A DNA stretch of 35,229 bases from Eubacterium sp. (GCA_029266335.1 JAQSXC010000023.1:1-35229), one strand, 5' to 3'. Counted from the first letter of the stretch, positions 8,755-17,937 are shown. The notes: generated by a model not told the origin, from the letters alone. Translations and numbers: made by a program.

Positions 8755-9852
8755 CTAGAGCAGCATTTCACCTATATCCTTCAAAATTTCTTCCACTGTC
8801 TCTTTATTTAAACTATAGTAAATTTTATTTGCTTCCTTCTCAATCTTTACAAGCCTCGCCTGAATCAATCCATTCATATGATAGGAAATTGTTGATGTTG
8901 ATAAATTAAATGCGTTTGCTATTTCGAAGCCGTATGCAGGTTTACTCTTAATATATTTCAGTATTTCAAACTTGCTCTTGTCACTTAATAATTTTAAAGC
9001 ATTGTTTAAATCTTCATTGTCCACCCTTGCCGGCTTACAGGTAAGGTTTGCATCCAGAATAATTCCAACATGTATAATATCAGCTTTTTTGTCATCATCC
9101 GCACTACTGCTTATAGTTATGGAATTGGGCCGGAATATGGCAGGAATCATAACATTCCCTGTCTCACTGAACTGCCATGTAATACTTGCATATTTCTGAA
9201 GCTCTTCAAGAAAATTATGATTATTTGTATAATCAACCCAGTAATCATAAAATTCTCCTTCCAGTATTTTAACCTCATCACTGCGCTCTTTTAACAGCTG
9301 AATGGTCCTATCAAAGATCAGGCAAAGTTCGTCAAGATGTTTGTCGTGTTCAAGGTAAGTCTGGACTATTTTCCATTTATCCTCAGAAGAAAAATCACCT
9401 TTATTCATGGACCGCATTAATTCTTCAAAGGAATCAATTGTCTTGTAATCGTCACTTTTGCCAAATGTATAGTGCTGTGATAATATATAATCAAAATCTC
9501 TTATAATCTCTACTTTACTTTTACTTCTAGCTGCTGTTTCATATTCGGTGAGTGAGTCATATTGAACCTCGGTGTATAATGGGAAGAGATAGCTTGAAAG
9601 TCCCATTCCTGATTTTCCGATTTCCTTAAAGTAATATTCCAGTTGAACTTTTTCAAACCTTATATTTTCTATTACATAATTATATATATTTAAAATATGC
9701 TGATATCTTTTGTTATACAGTTCAGCGCTGTATGTTATTTTTCTGCTTCCATCCTGCTTCATTTTTTCATACGAATCGGAGTTTACATAACTATACAATA
9801 GTGAGTTGGCCTCTTCGACGTAATTTATTTGTTTATTAACAGTAACCATCAT
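8755..9852 (-). CDS. ArsR-type winged-helix regulator with long N-terminal domain
   Basis: A 365-residue protein. The last 90 residues form a winged helix of ArsR type: LLSDKSKFEILKYI, then AYGFEIANAFNLSTSTISYHMNGL as the helix-turn-helix, and KIYYSLN in the wing. The first 270 residues are mostly helical and unrecognised; they may sense a ligand. No cysteine metal site is obvious, so this is not a classic arsenic sensor. GGAGGAG precedes the start. It lies 86 bp downstream of an MFS exporter on the same strand, which suggests it regulates that exporter. Inverted repeats around the exporter promoter are candidate binding sites. The DNA-binding role is well supported; target and ligand are inferred. 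Confidence 0.8.
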   Translation of the reverse strand: MMVTVNKQINYVEEANSLLYSYVNSDSYEKMKQDGSRKITYSAELYNKRYQHILNIYNYVIENIRFEKVQLEYYFKEIGKSGMGLSSYLFPLYTEVQYDSLTEYETAARSKSKVEIIRDFDYILSQHYTFGKSDDYKTIDSFEELMRSMNKGDFSSEDKWKIVQTYLEHDKHLDELCLIFDRTIQLLKERSDEVKILEGEFYDYWVDYTNNHNFLEELQKYASITWQFSETGNVMIPAIFRPNSITISSSADDDKKADIIHVGIILDANLTCKPARVDNEDLNNALKLLSDKSKFEILKYIKSKPAYGFEIANAFNLSTSTISYHMNGLIQARLVKIEKEANKIYYSLNKETVEEILKDIGEMLL

Positions 9853-9938
9853 TGCTTACTCCTCCGTATAACAAATTCAAACTACTAATATAATATCAGC
9901 ATTTCATTTAAAACTAAAGCCAAAATTTCCTGTATGCC

Positions 9939-11207
9939 CTATTCAAATCTTACTTTTCTAAAATAGACAAAAAGAAAGAAAATTATTCCCAGCCCACTGA
10001 TAACATAGAATATCTGTGAAATAGATATTATTTCAGTAAGAACACTTACGGCAAAGGATGCCAAAGGCATAGCGCCCACACAGCCCGCACTGAGTATGGC
10101 GCCAACTCTGGCCAGGTAATCAGTTTCTACCTGTTTCATGAATTGAACATTTAATGCCGACGTCAACAGTGATAAGGCAATTCCTGTTATTAATGATGAA
10201 GCAAAAGAAATTATGTAAATTAGAATATGCTGATTACTCAAGTATCCGCATAATACGAGCAGCATATAATAAAAGCTTATGGAAATTCCCCCCAGAAACA
10301 CTATTGTTCTGGTTTTTAACCTCTTACAGACAAATGGATAAAATGCAGAACCTATTCCCAGACCCAATACCAATGAGAAGCCAAGTACTGAAAGCATATA
10401 TTCTCCCTGCTTCAATACATCCTTGACCAGGGGAGCCTGTAATGCGTTTAACGGTACAAGCATTGCATTTGCCACCATTGCAAGCAATACAAAATTTAAT
10501 ATTACTTTTTTCTTTTTTACATATATCAATCCACCTTTTAATGTGTCCAAATAATCTTTTACATTTAATTTAATCTTTTCTTTTTTAACACCTTCTATAT
10601 GGATAAAGAAGATAATCAGAGCCGATGCCCCAAAGGTCAGAGCATCAATAAGTATTGCTGTCTGCGTACCCAAAAAAGCTATTATAGCTCCTACAGAAGC
10701 TAGTCCTATTAGTTCTACAACATTACTTAAGCTTGCGTTTAATGAAATACCAAACTCATAACAGCTTTTATCAAGTATTTTGGGAAGAATGGCAGTTCCT
10801 GCAGGATTTCTAAAGGCCTCTGCGCTTGAAATAGCAATAGTTGCTGCAAGCAGCACCCACGGGTTTAAGAGATCAAGTATAAACAAGACCGCAATTAAAC
10901 TTACACAGATGCCTCTGATTATATCAGTCAATACCATTACAAATTTTTTGTTCCAGTTTTCTACCATAGCACCGGCAAAGGGCTGCAGAAAAATTGTAGG
11001 CACTTTGTTCATTCCGAAAATTACTGCTGACCATCCGGCACTGTTTGTCAAAGAGTATACCAGCCAGGTAAACGCAACTGCATCAATTGAGTCTCCAAAC
11101 CTGTTAATAATATTTGCCAGAATAAGTTTCATATATTCTTTTTGCTTTAACACATCTTTATAGCCAATTGATTTATTGTCAGCAATACCAATATTTTCAC
11201 TTGCCAT
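9939..11207 (-). CDS. MFS transporter, MefA-like efflux family
   Basis: A 422-residue integral membrane protein with about twelve hydrophobic segments. It matches the MFS group that includes macrolide and drug effluxers, judged from NRFGDSIDAVAFTWLVYSLT at the start and FAGAMVENWNKK in the first loop. It probably exports a small hydrophobic compound by proton antiport. The ATG follows GGGAGTG at a normal distance. A near-consensus promoter lies at 11257-11285. It is the first gene of a two-gene unit with the ArsR-type regulator. The substrate cannot be told from sequence. Confidence 0.85.
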   Translation of the reverse strand: MASENIGIADNKSIGYKDVLKQKEYMKLILANIINRFGDSIDAVAFTWLVYSLTNSAGWSAVIFGMNKVPTIFLQPFAGAMVENWNKKFVMVLTDIIRGICVSLIAVLFILDLLNPWVLLAATIAISSAEAFRNPAGTAILPKILDKSCYEFGISLNASLSNVVELIGLASVGAIIAFLGTQTAILIDALTFGASALIIFFIHIEGVKKEKIKLNVKDYLDTLKGGLIYVKKKKVILNFVLLAMVANAMLVPLNALQAPLVKDVLKQGEYMLSVLGFSLVLGLGIGSAFYPFVCKRLKTRTIVFLGGISISFYYMLLVLCGYLSNQHILIYIISFASSLITGIALSLLTSALNVQFMKQVETDYLARVGAILSAGCVGAMPLASFAVSVLTEIISISQIFYVISGLGIIFFLFVYFRKVRFE

Positions 11208-11233
11208 ATTAAGTTCACTCCCTTGTTTGAAAT

Positions 11234-11252
11234 TATAAAATATGTTATTTTA
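11234..11252. promoter_or_regulatory. Inverted repeat downstream of the MFS promoter
   Basis: ATAAAAT and ATTTTAT are separated by five bases, just after the -10 box of the MFS gene. It could be a regulator site. AT-rich repeats also arise by chance. Confidence 0.35.
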
Positions 11253-11256
11253 TCAC

Positions 11257-11285
11257 ATTCTAACACTTTATTCGATAAACATCAA
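11257..11285 (-). promoter_or_regulatory. Promoter of the MFS-ArsR unit
   Basis: TTGATG (11285-11280) and TAGAAT (11262-11257) are separated by exactly 17 bp. The site lies about 50 bp before the MFS start codon. Confidence 0.7.
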
Positions 11286-11289
11286 TATT

Positions 11290-11313
11290 TATGTTTTATA
11301 ATCATAAAACATA
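11290..11313. promoter_or_regulatory. Perfect 10-bp inverted repeat upstream of the MFS promoter
   Basis: TATGTTTTAT and ATAAAACATA flank AATC, directly upstream of the -35 box. It is a candidate operator for the ArsR-type regulator encoded by the same unit. Confidence 0.5.
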
Positions 11314-11452
11314 TCCTAAAAACATTAAACTATAAAGGTTTGTAATAAAAAAGATAATTTTGCCATTAATAGAACTTAATATGGAATATTTCGTCTATAA
11401 TTTATATAAACTGAATTTTATGCTTTAAGAAAAATTATGGAGGCAAATAAAA

Positions 11453-12736
11453 ATGCTTACAAAAAAGTTTAACAAAACTGTTATTTTTCCTATATTGCTG
11501 GCAGTCATCATAATTATTGCAATAGTATTATTGAATATTACCGGCAATTTTTCTGTTGTGAACGCACAAGAGCTTTCAAAAGGAGTTAAATCAAATAATT
11601 CCGCAGTTGAAAAACTTCCGGATAATTTTAGAGCTGCTGAAATGGATCTTTCAATTTCATTATTCAAGAATTCCATATCACAGAATAAGAACTCTCTTAT
11701 TTCACCACTTTCAGTGACATTAGCAATGGGCATGACAGCCAATGGTGCTGCTGCCACTACTCTGGATCAGTTTAAAAAACTTTTGGGACAGGATAGGTTC
11801 ACTATTGATGAGATTAACAAATTCAATTATTCCCTGTCTTCACTTTTTCAGAGTGATAAACATAATAAAGTACGTTTGGCAAATTCAATCTGGTACAGAA
11901 ATGAAAAAACATTAACGGTTAATCCTGTTTTTCTTCAAAAGAATGCCGATTTCTACAAGGCAAATATTTTCAAATCAGACTTTACTTCTAAAAACACCAT
12001 TAAGGATATTAACAACTGGGTAAAAAATAACACTGACGGAATGATTGATAATATTGTCGATACAATTTACCCGAACACAATAATGTACTTATTTAATACT
12101 GTCCTTTTTGAGGCTGAATGGAGAAATATCTATAAATCAAATGAAGTTTATGAAGAAATCTTTTCCAGGTCGGAAAATGATTCCATTGGGGTATCCTTTA
12201 TGCATTCCATGGAAAAATTTATTCAAAACAAAAATGCAGAGGGTTTTATAAAACCATATAAGGGTGATAAATACAGCTTTGTAGGTATACTTCCCAAGGA
12301 AAATATTTCACTTAAGGATTTCATTACTACTCTGAATGGAAATAACTTTAAAGAATTGGTAACCAGCTATGGTGATGAATATGCACAGGTCGGCATCCCT
12401 AAGTTCAAATACGCTTACAGCAAAAGTCTCGTTGAACCCTTAAAATCACTGGGGTTTACAGATGGATTCAGTCCGTCTGAAGCAAACTTCAGTACAATGG
12501 CCTCAGTCCCCGACGGAAATATTTATATTTCAGAAGTGCTGCACAAAACCTATATCCAGGTTGATGAGAAGGGTACAAAAGCCGGTGCTGCCACAAAAGT
12601 TGAAATGTTAACAGGAAGCGCCATGCAGCAGCCCAAAAAAGTTACTTTTGACAGGCCCTTTGTATTTGCAATCATTGAAAACGAAACTCAGTTGCCTTTA
12701 TTTATAGGAACCGTAGTTGATCCGAAAGCAGAATAA
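11453..12736 (+). CDS. Secreted or membrane-anchored serpin
   Basis: A 427-residue serine protease inhibitor of the serpin superfamily. Residues about 10-40 form a long hydrophobic stretch ending in VVNAQE, either a signal peptide or a signal anchor, so it acts outside the membrane. The serpin core follows, with SISLFKNSI, NSLISPLSVTLAMGM and LANSIWYRNE. The reactive loop hinge reads DEKGTKAGAATKVEM, rich in small residues as in inhibitory serpins. The scissile bond is probably near MLTGSAM. The closing strand is VTFDRPFVFAIIENE. No dockerin is present, unlike some cellulosomal clostridial serpins. GGAGG lies nine bases before the ATG and TATAAT at 11396-11401. The target protease is unknown. 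Confidence 0.93.
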   Translation: MLTKKFNKTVIFPILLAVIIIIAIVLLNITGNFSVVNAQELSKGVKSNNSAVEKLPDNFRAAEMDLSISLFKNSISQNKNSLISPLSVTLAMGMTANGAAATTLDQFKKLLGQDRFTIDEINKFNYSLSSLFQSDKHNKVRLANSIWYRNEKTLTVNPVFLQKNADFYKANIFKSDFTSKNTIKDINNWVKNNTDGMIDNIVDTIYPNTIMYLFNTVLFEAEWRNIYKSNEVYEEIFSRSENDSIGVSFMHSMEKFIQNKNAEGFIKPYKGDKYSFVGILPKENISLKDFITTLNGNNFKELVTSYGDEYAQVGIPKFKYAYSKSLVEPLKSLGFTDGFSPSEANFSTMASVPDGNIYISEVLHKTYIQVDEKGTKAGAATKVEMLTGSAMQQPKKVTFDRPFVFAIIENETQLPLFIGTVVDPKAE

Positions 12737-12787
12737 TAACCGGTGATAATCGTCTTGTAATAAGTTTTGTATTCACTATATAGAATT

Positions 12788-12839
12788 AAAAGCTATCTCA
12801 AATCAGCTTGATGGGCACTGATAATCGAGATAGCTTTTT
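12788..12839 (+). terminator. Terminator after the serpin
   Basis: AAAAGCTATCTC (12788-12799) pairs with GAGATAGCTTTT (12827-12838) across a 27-base loop, with a short T-tract. It lies between converging genes and may serve both. Confidence 0.75.
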
Positions 12840-12849
12840 ATTTGAGATA

Positions 12850-14415
12850 TTACTGGCCTGCTTTACTTTTTATATCTGCCAGTATGGTATTTATTACTTC
12901 TGTGTTGGGAGATCCAAGTTCATTCGCCTTCTGAAGATGTTCACGAGCTTTATCATATTTTTTGGCCTGGTAATATATTCTTCCCAGCAGGTAGTGACCA
13001 TCGGGAGGGCTTTCTGAAGTCAGAAGTTCACCATGATTAATTGCTTCATCATATTTTTCCTGATAAAACTCTGATAGTGTGAGGTACCATAGAGCAGTAC
13101 TTGTTATATACCTGTTCGACGGCTTTCCGGACAATACTTCTTCTCCCAGTTTTTCAGCCTCAGTCCAATTCTTTTGTGTATGCAAGGTTTCAATCCTGGT
13201 TAACATTTCTGCACTTTTATTTTCCTTATTTGTGAACCCATAAAACAAACCGGCTATTGAAAAAGCTAATACCATTATTAAAGAAACTATTTTCAGCAGC
13301 TTATCTCTGGAGGTTTTCTCCCTGGAAGTGTACACAACACCCGTGGTTAAAAAGCCTCCCACAAGACCACCGATATGTCCATGATTATCAATTCGGCTGT
13401 TCATAAAGCCATATGCAAGGTTAATCACCAAATTGGTTATAAGGTTTGCACCAAAGCTGCTCTTTAACAGTGCTGGCCTTTTTATCGCAAAGAACAGCAT
13501 TGCTCCCAATAAACCGAAAATAGCTCCGGAGGCTCCTACTGAAGTATTCAGTGAGAAAGCAAAGCTTACAATACATCCCAGAATACCCGAAATAAAATAA
13601 ATAATGGAGAAATTACGATGTCCGTATAGTCTTTCCACCTCTGAACCTACTATATATAAGGAGTAACAATTGAGAGCCAGATGTATTTCATCTCCATGCA
13701 AAAACATCGGAGTAATAAACCTCCAATATTCCCCCTGCATTATCAGAGAGTTGACCTTGGCACCAAAGGGGTCCAGGAGAGTGTCATAGGACACACCGTT
13801 TTTCACAGAAATTAATTTTAATATAAGCCATACAAGTATGTTAATAGTTATCAAGCCATAGGTCAACCATGGTTTTTTAGCCTTAAACTGTATATCAAAA
13901 TCTTTTTTTCTTCGTTCCAGCAGTTTTTCAATACTCTCAAGAGTAGCACCGGATTTATCAAGGTTTTTAGAGAAGTATCTCTTTACAGTTTTAACAATAT
14001 TTGCATCAAAAGCAGGCACACTGAAGTGCTTCTGAATGTTTCTTCCCTCTATATTGATTGATAGTGATTTAAGAAATTTTCTTTCTGTAACAGCATCAAC
14101 CTGTCCATCAGTTATTATTTTGAGCTTTTCCTCTTCTGCACGGTTATTAAACAGAAATAATTTGAAGATTGTTGCATGCCTGCCATTAAGATTATTAATA
14201 AATTGAGCTCCATGTTCCATTGACTGTACAAGCTCCAGTGGGCCTGCAAGGTCACCGTCTATAATTTCCAGCAGCACTGTTGTGCCCTTAAAATCCTTGA
14301 TAAGGCTTACGGAACCTCTGCTAAAATCCAAACTCCCGGACTCAGACGTTATAAAACTAAAATACTCACTCTCAATCAGGTAACTTACAAGTGATGTTAT
14401 AAAACTATCTTTCAT
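12850..14415 (-). CDS. Rhomboid family intramembrane serine protease with TPR tail
   Basis: A 521-residue membrane protease. Residues 1-180 are a soluble N-terminal domain of unknown role. The rhomboid core starts near residue 184 with ITPMFLHGDEIHLALNCYSL in the middle. The catalytic serine is Ser296 in GASGAIFG, and the histidine is His347 in NHGHIGGLVGG. A last membrane helix lies near 375-393, followed by TPR-like repeats to the end. The architecture resembles the GluP/YqgP type of Bacillus. Its start overlaps the end of the upstream methyltransferase-like gene by 11 bp, so translation is probably coupled. GGAGG lies about 11 bases before the ATG. It faces a serpin gene, but rhomboids are not known serpin targets. 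Confidence 0.93.
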   Translation of the reverse strand: MKDSFITSLVSYLIESEYFSFITSESGSLDFSRGSVSLIKDFKGTTVLLEIIDGDLAGPLELVQSMEHGAQFINNLNGRHATIFKLFLFNNRAEEEKLKIITDGQVDAVTERKFLKSLSINIEGRNIQKHFSVPAFDANIVKTVKRYFSKNLDKSGATLESIEKLLERRKKDFDIQFKAKKPWLTYGLITINILVWLILKLISVKNGVSYDTLLDPFGAKVNSLIMQGEYWRFITPMFLHGDEIHLALNCYSLYIVGSEVERLYGHRNFSIIYFISGILGCIVSFAFSLNTSVGASGAIFGLLGAMLFFAIKRPALLKSSFGANLITNLVINLAYGFMNSRIDNHGHIGGLVGGFLTTGVVYTSREKTSRDKLLKIVSLIMVLAFSIAGLFYGFTNKENKSAEMLTRIETLHTQKNWTEAEKLGEEVLSGKPSNRYITSTALWYLTLSEFYQEKYDEAINHGELLTSESPPDGHYLLGRIYYQAKKYDKAREHLQKANELGSPNTEVINTILADIKSKAGQ

Positions 14416-15733
14416 TAATTAAAAAGCCTCCACAATCAACAGCGCCATATTTTACAAGAAGCTTTGAAGCTTCTTCGGCAGACCTGGTTATATACCCGCC
14501 TCTTCCCTTATAAATTCTAAGGGCTGCATCCAAAGCATTGACATTGCCGGATTTCAAAATAAACGGCTGCTTCAGGTAGGTTTGTGCCTCTTTAACAACC
14601 TGAGCCAAAAGCATATTGTCCGCTGAACCTTCTATGTCCACATCTATTATTACAATATCACAATCCTCGTCGAGCAGGTCCATTGCAGCATCAGTTACAG
14701 CTCCAACGTCACCAGCTTTAAGGGCATTTTTCAGTGAATCATCCCTCTTAATATCAATTCTTCCCACCTCTGCTGAGCTTAAATCTTCAAAAGCTGCCTT
14801 TCGCGCTCCGGAAGTAATATAGTCCACATCCGGCTTATTGAATCCTGCTTTTGTTGTGTCCGCGTTTACGTTTGAGGCATCAACAATTTTTGCAACCTCA
14901 GAAATGTAGTCGGGAGTTGTACCACAGCAACCTCCAAGCAATCTTGCACCGTTTTTAAGAAAATCAGGTACAAATTTTACGAAACCCTCAGGAGTTTCTT
15001 TAAATACCTGCTTTCCAGCAATCATTTCAGGTAATCCCGCATTTGGTTTAATACTGAACGGAAGGCCAACATCAGCATAGCTCTCTGCTATTTTTATCAT
15101 GTACTCCGGGCCAAAGGAGCAGTTTGTACCTATCAAATCCGCACCCATGGAATGCAGTATGGTTGCGCAAATTCCAGGTTCGGTACCCATCAGAGTCCTT
15201 CCGTTCTGTTCGTAAGACACTGAACATATAACAGGAAGGCTGCAATTTTCTTTGGCTGCCAGCAGTGCAATACGCAGCTCGCTTATATCTGTAAAGGTCT
15301 CAAGACTTATAATGTCTGCACCGCCGTCTGCAACTGCAATAATCTGTTCCTTGAAAGTATTATATGCCTTTTCAAAGGTCAGATCACCGAAAGGTTCAAG
15401 CAGCTTTCCCAAAGGTCCTATGGAAGCCGCCACATAGCATTTAGAGCCGGCAATTTCCTTGGCAAGTTTTGCAGCCTGATAATTTATCTCATAATGTTTT
15501 TCTTTAAGTCCGTATTCCTCAAGCTTTATGCCATGGGACTGAAAAGTGTTGGTTTGTATAACATCCGCTCCTGCATCCATATACGATTTGTAAATACGCC
15601 TCATAATTTCGGGCTGTGTCAGGTTCCATTCCTCCGGGCAGGTTCCCACACCCAGGCCATTTTCAACAAGCATCCTTCCCATGGAACCGTCAAAGACCAA
15701 AACTCTGTTTTTTATATCGTCTCTAAAAGACAT
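14405..15733 (-). CDS. Homocysteine S-methyltransferase-like protein with truncated pterin-like domain
   Basis: A 442-residue protein whose first 290 residues are a homocysteine S-methyltransferase barrel. The zinc ligands are Cys205 in TNCSFG and Cys269-Cys270 in GGCCGTTP, and FDGSMGRML opens the domain. The remaining 150 residues look like the first half of the methionine synthase pterin-binding barrel (ALRIYKGRG, then LLVKYGAV) and stop about halfway. No cobalamin-binding domain is present. It may transfer methyl groups to homocysteine with a partner protein, as in split methionine synthases. The start at 15733 has GGAGG five bases upstream; the ATG at 15745 overlaps that ribosome site. 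The gene overlaps the rhomboid gene by 11 bp. Confidence 0.85.
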   Translation of the reverse strand: MSFRDDIKNRVLVFDGSMGRMLVENGLGVGTCPEEWNLTQPEIMRRIYKSYMDAGADVIQTNTFQSHGIKLEEYGLKEKHYEINYQAAKLAKEIAGSKCYVAASIGPLGKLLEPFGDLTFEKAYNTFKEQIIAVADGGADIISLETFTDISELRIALLAAKENCSLPVICSVSYEQNGRTLMGTEPGICATILHSMGADLIGTNCSFGPEYMIKIAESYADVGLPFSIKPNAGLPEMIAGKQVFKETPEGFVKFVPDFLKNGARLLGGCCGTTPDYISEVAKIVDASNVNADTTKAGFNKPDVDYITSGARKAAFEDLSSAEVGRIDIKRDDSLKNALKAGDVGAVTDAAMDLLDEDCDIVIIDVDIEGSADNMLLAQVVKEAQTYLKQPFILKSGNVNALDAALRIYKGRGGYITRSAEEASKLLVKYGAVDCGGFLINER

Positions 15734-15827
15734 ATTGTCCTCCATTCTTTACAATTAGTCCTTCAACTTATCAAGGCATTGAAACTAATTGAATAACCAG
15801 ATCTTTTCCATATGTTTTCCAGAACAT

Positions 15828-15859
15828 TAAACAAAATTGCCAGTCTGTTAAACTGGCAA
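15828..15859 (-). terminator. Terminator after the acyl-CoA synthetase
   Basis: TTGCCAGT and ACTGGCAA (15859-15837) form an 8-bp stem with a seven-base loop. TTTTGTTT follows on the minus strand. Confidence 0.85.
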
Positions 15860-15936
15860 CTAAATTCTGATTAAAGGCTTCTCATTAAATTATAGTATTC
15901 AAATTACATAAAGTAAACCATGTAATTTAATATAAA

Positions 15937-17601
15937 TTAAGCAGTTTCAATATTTGCTTCGTCCTGTAATCCTAATTGAACTATTGCATTTTCGCGCATT
16001 TTATATTTCTGTATCTTACCGCTGGCAGTCATGGGGAAGCTATCCACAAAACCAACATACCTTGGTGTTTTATGCCTTGCCATATTGGATCTCACTGCAT
16101 CTTTTACCTGCTCCTCAGAAAGTGTGCAGCCTTCCCTCAATATTATACAAGCCATTATTTCCTCACCATACGCCTTTGAAGGTATACCAATAACCTGCAC
16201 ATCCTTAACTTCTGGCAGAGTATACAGGAATTCCTCTATTTCTTTGGGATAGATGTTTTCTCCGCCTCGGATTATCATATCCTTGATTCTTCCCGTTATT
16301 TTGAAATACCCGTGTTCGTCTCTTACCGCAAGGTCGCCGGTGTGAAGCCAACCCTCGTCGTCAATGGCCTGTGCAGTAGCTTCAGGCATTTTGTAATATC
16401 CCTTCATTACATTGTAACCTCTTGCTACAAACTCTCCCTGTACCCCGTCAGGCAAATCCTTGCCTGTCTCAGGATCAACTATCTTGCACTCAATGAACGG
16501 CAGTGCTCTTCCGACTGTTGAAACCCTGCGTTCAAGGCTGTCACCTATTCTGGTCTGAGTACATACAGGAGATGCTTCGGTCTGTCCATATGGAATTGTA
16601 ATATCCTTCATATTCATTTTGTCAACTACAATCTCCATTACTTTTACAGGACATGGCGAACCTGACATTATTCCTGTTCTGAGAGATGAATAATCGAAAT
16701 TGTTAAATTCAGGATGCTCAAGTACAGCAATAAACATTGTGGGAACACCATATACAGCTGTACACTTTTCCTTCTCGATGGTCTGCATAACCTTAAGCGG
16801 CTGATAGTATTCCAATGGAATCATGGTTGTTCCGTGAGTAACACAGGCCATAATTGCCAGCACCAGACCAAAACAGTGGAAAAACGGAACAGGTATACAC
16901 AGTCTGTCTTCATGGGTAAAATGCATACAGTCACCTATACATTTTCCGTTGTTTATAATGTTGTAGTGTGTGAGCATAACACCTTTCGGAAAACCCGTGG
17001 TTCCTGAAGTGTACTGCATATTGATAACATCCTGGCAGTCCAGGGAGTTGCTTATTGCATAAAGCTCTTCATCTGAAATATCACTGCCCAGCTCTATAAT
17101 ATCCGACCAGCTGTACATTCCCGGATATTTGTTTTCACTTGCACTGATAATATTTTTCAGGAAGGGCAGCTTTTCGCTCTTGAACTCACCGGGATTTGAA
17201 TCCTTAAGTTCCGGACAGAGCTCGTTTAATATCTGAGTATAATTTGAATCCTTAAAACCGTCGATTAAAACCAGGGTGCTTGAATCTGATTGCTTAAGCA
17301 GATACTCCAGCTCGAAAATTTTGTAATTAGTATTGACTGTAACCAGAACCGCACCTATTTTCGCTGTAGCAAAAAGCGTAATTAGCCATTCCGGTACGTT
17401 CGTTGCCCACATAGCAACGTGATCACCTTTTTTTATACCCATTTTCATAAAGCTTTTTGCAATTTTGTTACATAGGGAATTGAATTCTGAGTATGTCTTT
17501 CTAAAGGGACGATCCGAGTATAAAACACACTCGTGGTCGGGGTATTTGCGAGCCATTTCCTCAAGCATGCCCCCCACTGTTACTTCAATAAGCTTTTCCA
17601 T
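15937..17601 (-). CDS. AMP-forming acyl-CoA synthetase
   Basis: A 554-residue member of the AMP-binding (ANL) superfamily, which activates a carboxylic acid with ATP and couples it to CoA. The P-loop reads YTSGTTGFPKGVMLTHYN near residue 195. IPYGQTEASP is the A5 motif, and GWLHTGDLA holds the conserved aspartate. The C-terminal lysine lies in TASGKIQKYKMRE. The sequence resembles FadD-type and medium-chain enzymes, but chain length cannot be read off. GGAGG lies seven bases before the ATG. It is a single-gene unit behind a T-box leader whose specifier reads CUC (leucine). That suggests a substrate linked to branched-chain amino acids, such as isovalerate; this is inference. Confidence 0.92.
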   Translation of the reverse strand: MEKLIEVTVGGMLEEMARKYPDHECVLYSDRPFRKTYSEFNSLCNKIAKSFMKMGIKKGDHVAMWATNVPEWLITLFATAKIGAVLVTVNTNYKIFELEYLLKQSDSSTLVLIDGFKDSNYTQILNELCPELKDSNPGEFKSEKLPFLKNIISASENKYPGMYSWSDIIELGSDISDEELYAISNSLDCQDVINMQYTSGTTGFPKGVMLTHYNIINNGKCIGDCMHFTHEDRLCIPVPFFHCFGLVLAIMACVTHGTTMIPLEYYQPLKVMQTIEKEKCTAVYGVPTMFIAVLEHPEFNNFDYSSLRTGIMSGSPCPVKVMEIVVDKMNMKDITIPYGQTEASPVCTQTRIGDSLERRVSTVGRALPFIECKIVDPETGKDLPDGVQGEFVARGYNVMKGYYKMPEATAQAIDDEGWLHTGDLAVRDEHGYFKITGRIKDMIIRGGENIYPKEIEEFLYTLPEVKDVQVIGIPSKAYGEEIMACIILREGCTLSEEQVKDAVRSNMARHKTPRYVGFVDSFPMTASGKIQKYKMRENAIVQLGLQDEANIETA

Positions 17602-17660
17602 GCAAGCACCTCCAAAAAATAATAAATGTCTAAAAATAAAAATAAATAAAATAATGACGT

Positions 17661-17709
17661 TTAAATAAAAAATAAAAGCTTTTCATCTCGGTTCATGAGA
17701 CGAAAAGCT
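17661..17709 (-). terminator. Regulated terminator of the second T-box
   Basis: AGCTTTTCGTCTC (17709-17697) pairs with GAGATGAAAAGCT (17689-17677) with one G-U pair. TTTATTTTTTATTT follows. It may also end transcripts reading through from degU, which has no terminator of its own. Confidence 0.9.
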
Positions 17710-17935
17710 ATTCCGCGGTACCACTCAAGTTAATTCCACTAAAATATTAACATTGTAGAATCCTCTTTAATCATATAACGGTGAAAACCGTTCCGACCTG
17801 ATTATTCAGCCGGAATGCTCCCGGGCGAGCTTCAACTTTTTAAAACCACTGTCTTCCACCTGACGACAGCTCTCTATGGATTTTTTGGAAGTTTACTATT
17901 CCCGTTCACAGCAGATCATTTATTCGAAATTATTA
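17661..17935 (-). promoter_or_regulatory. T-box leader of the acyl-CoA synthetase (probable Leu specifier CUC)
   Basis: The minus strand carries GAGTGGTACCGCGG (17726-17713), a T-box core, followed by a strong terminator. Stem I shows AATAGTA, an AGAGAG bulge motif and GGTGG in the distal loop. AACTT pairs with AAGTT above the specifier loop and CGGG with CCCG below. The loop's 3' side reads GAAGCTCG. Aligned to the ileS leader (GAAAATCA), the specifier is CTC at 17829-17827 followed by a purine, hence leucine. Shifted by one base it would read GCT (alanine). The T-box class is firm; the amino acid is less certain. Confidence 0.93.
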
Positions 17936-17937
17936 AT

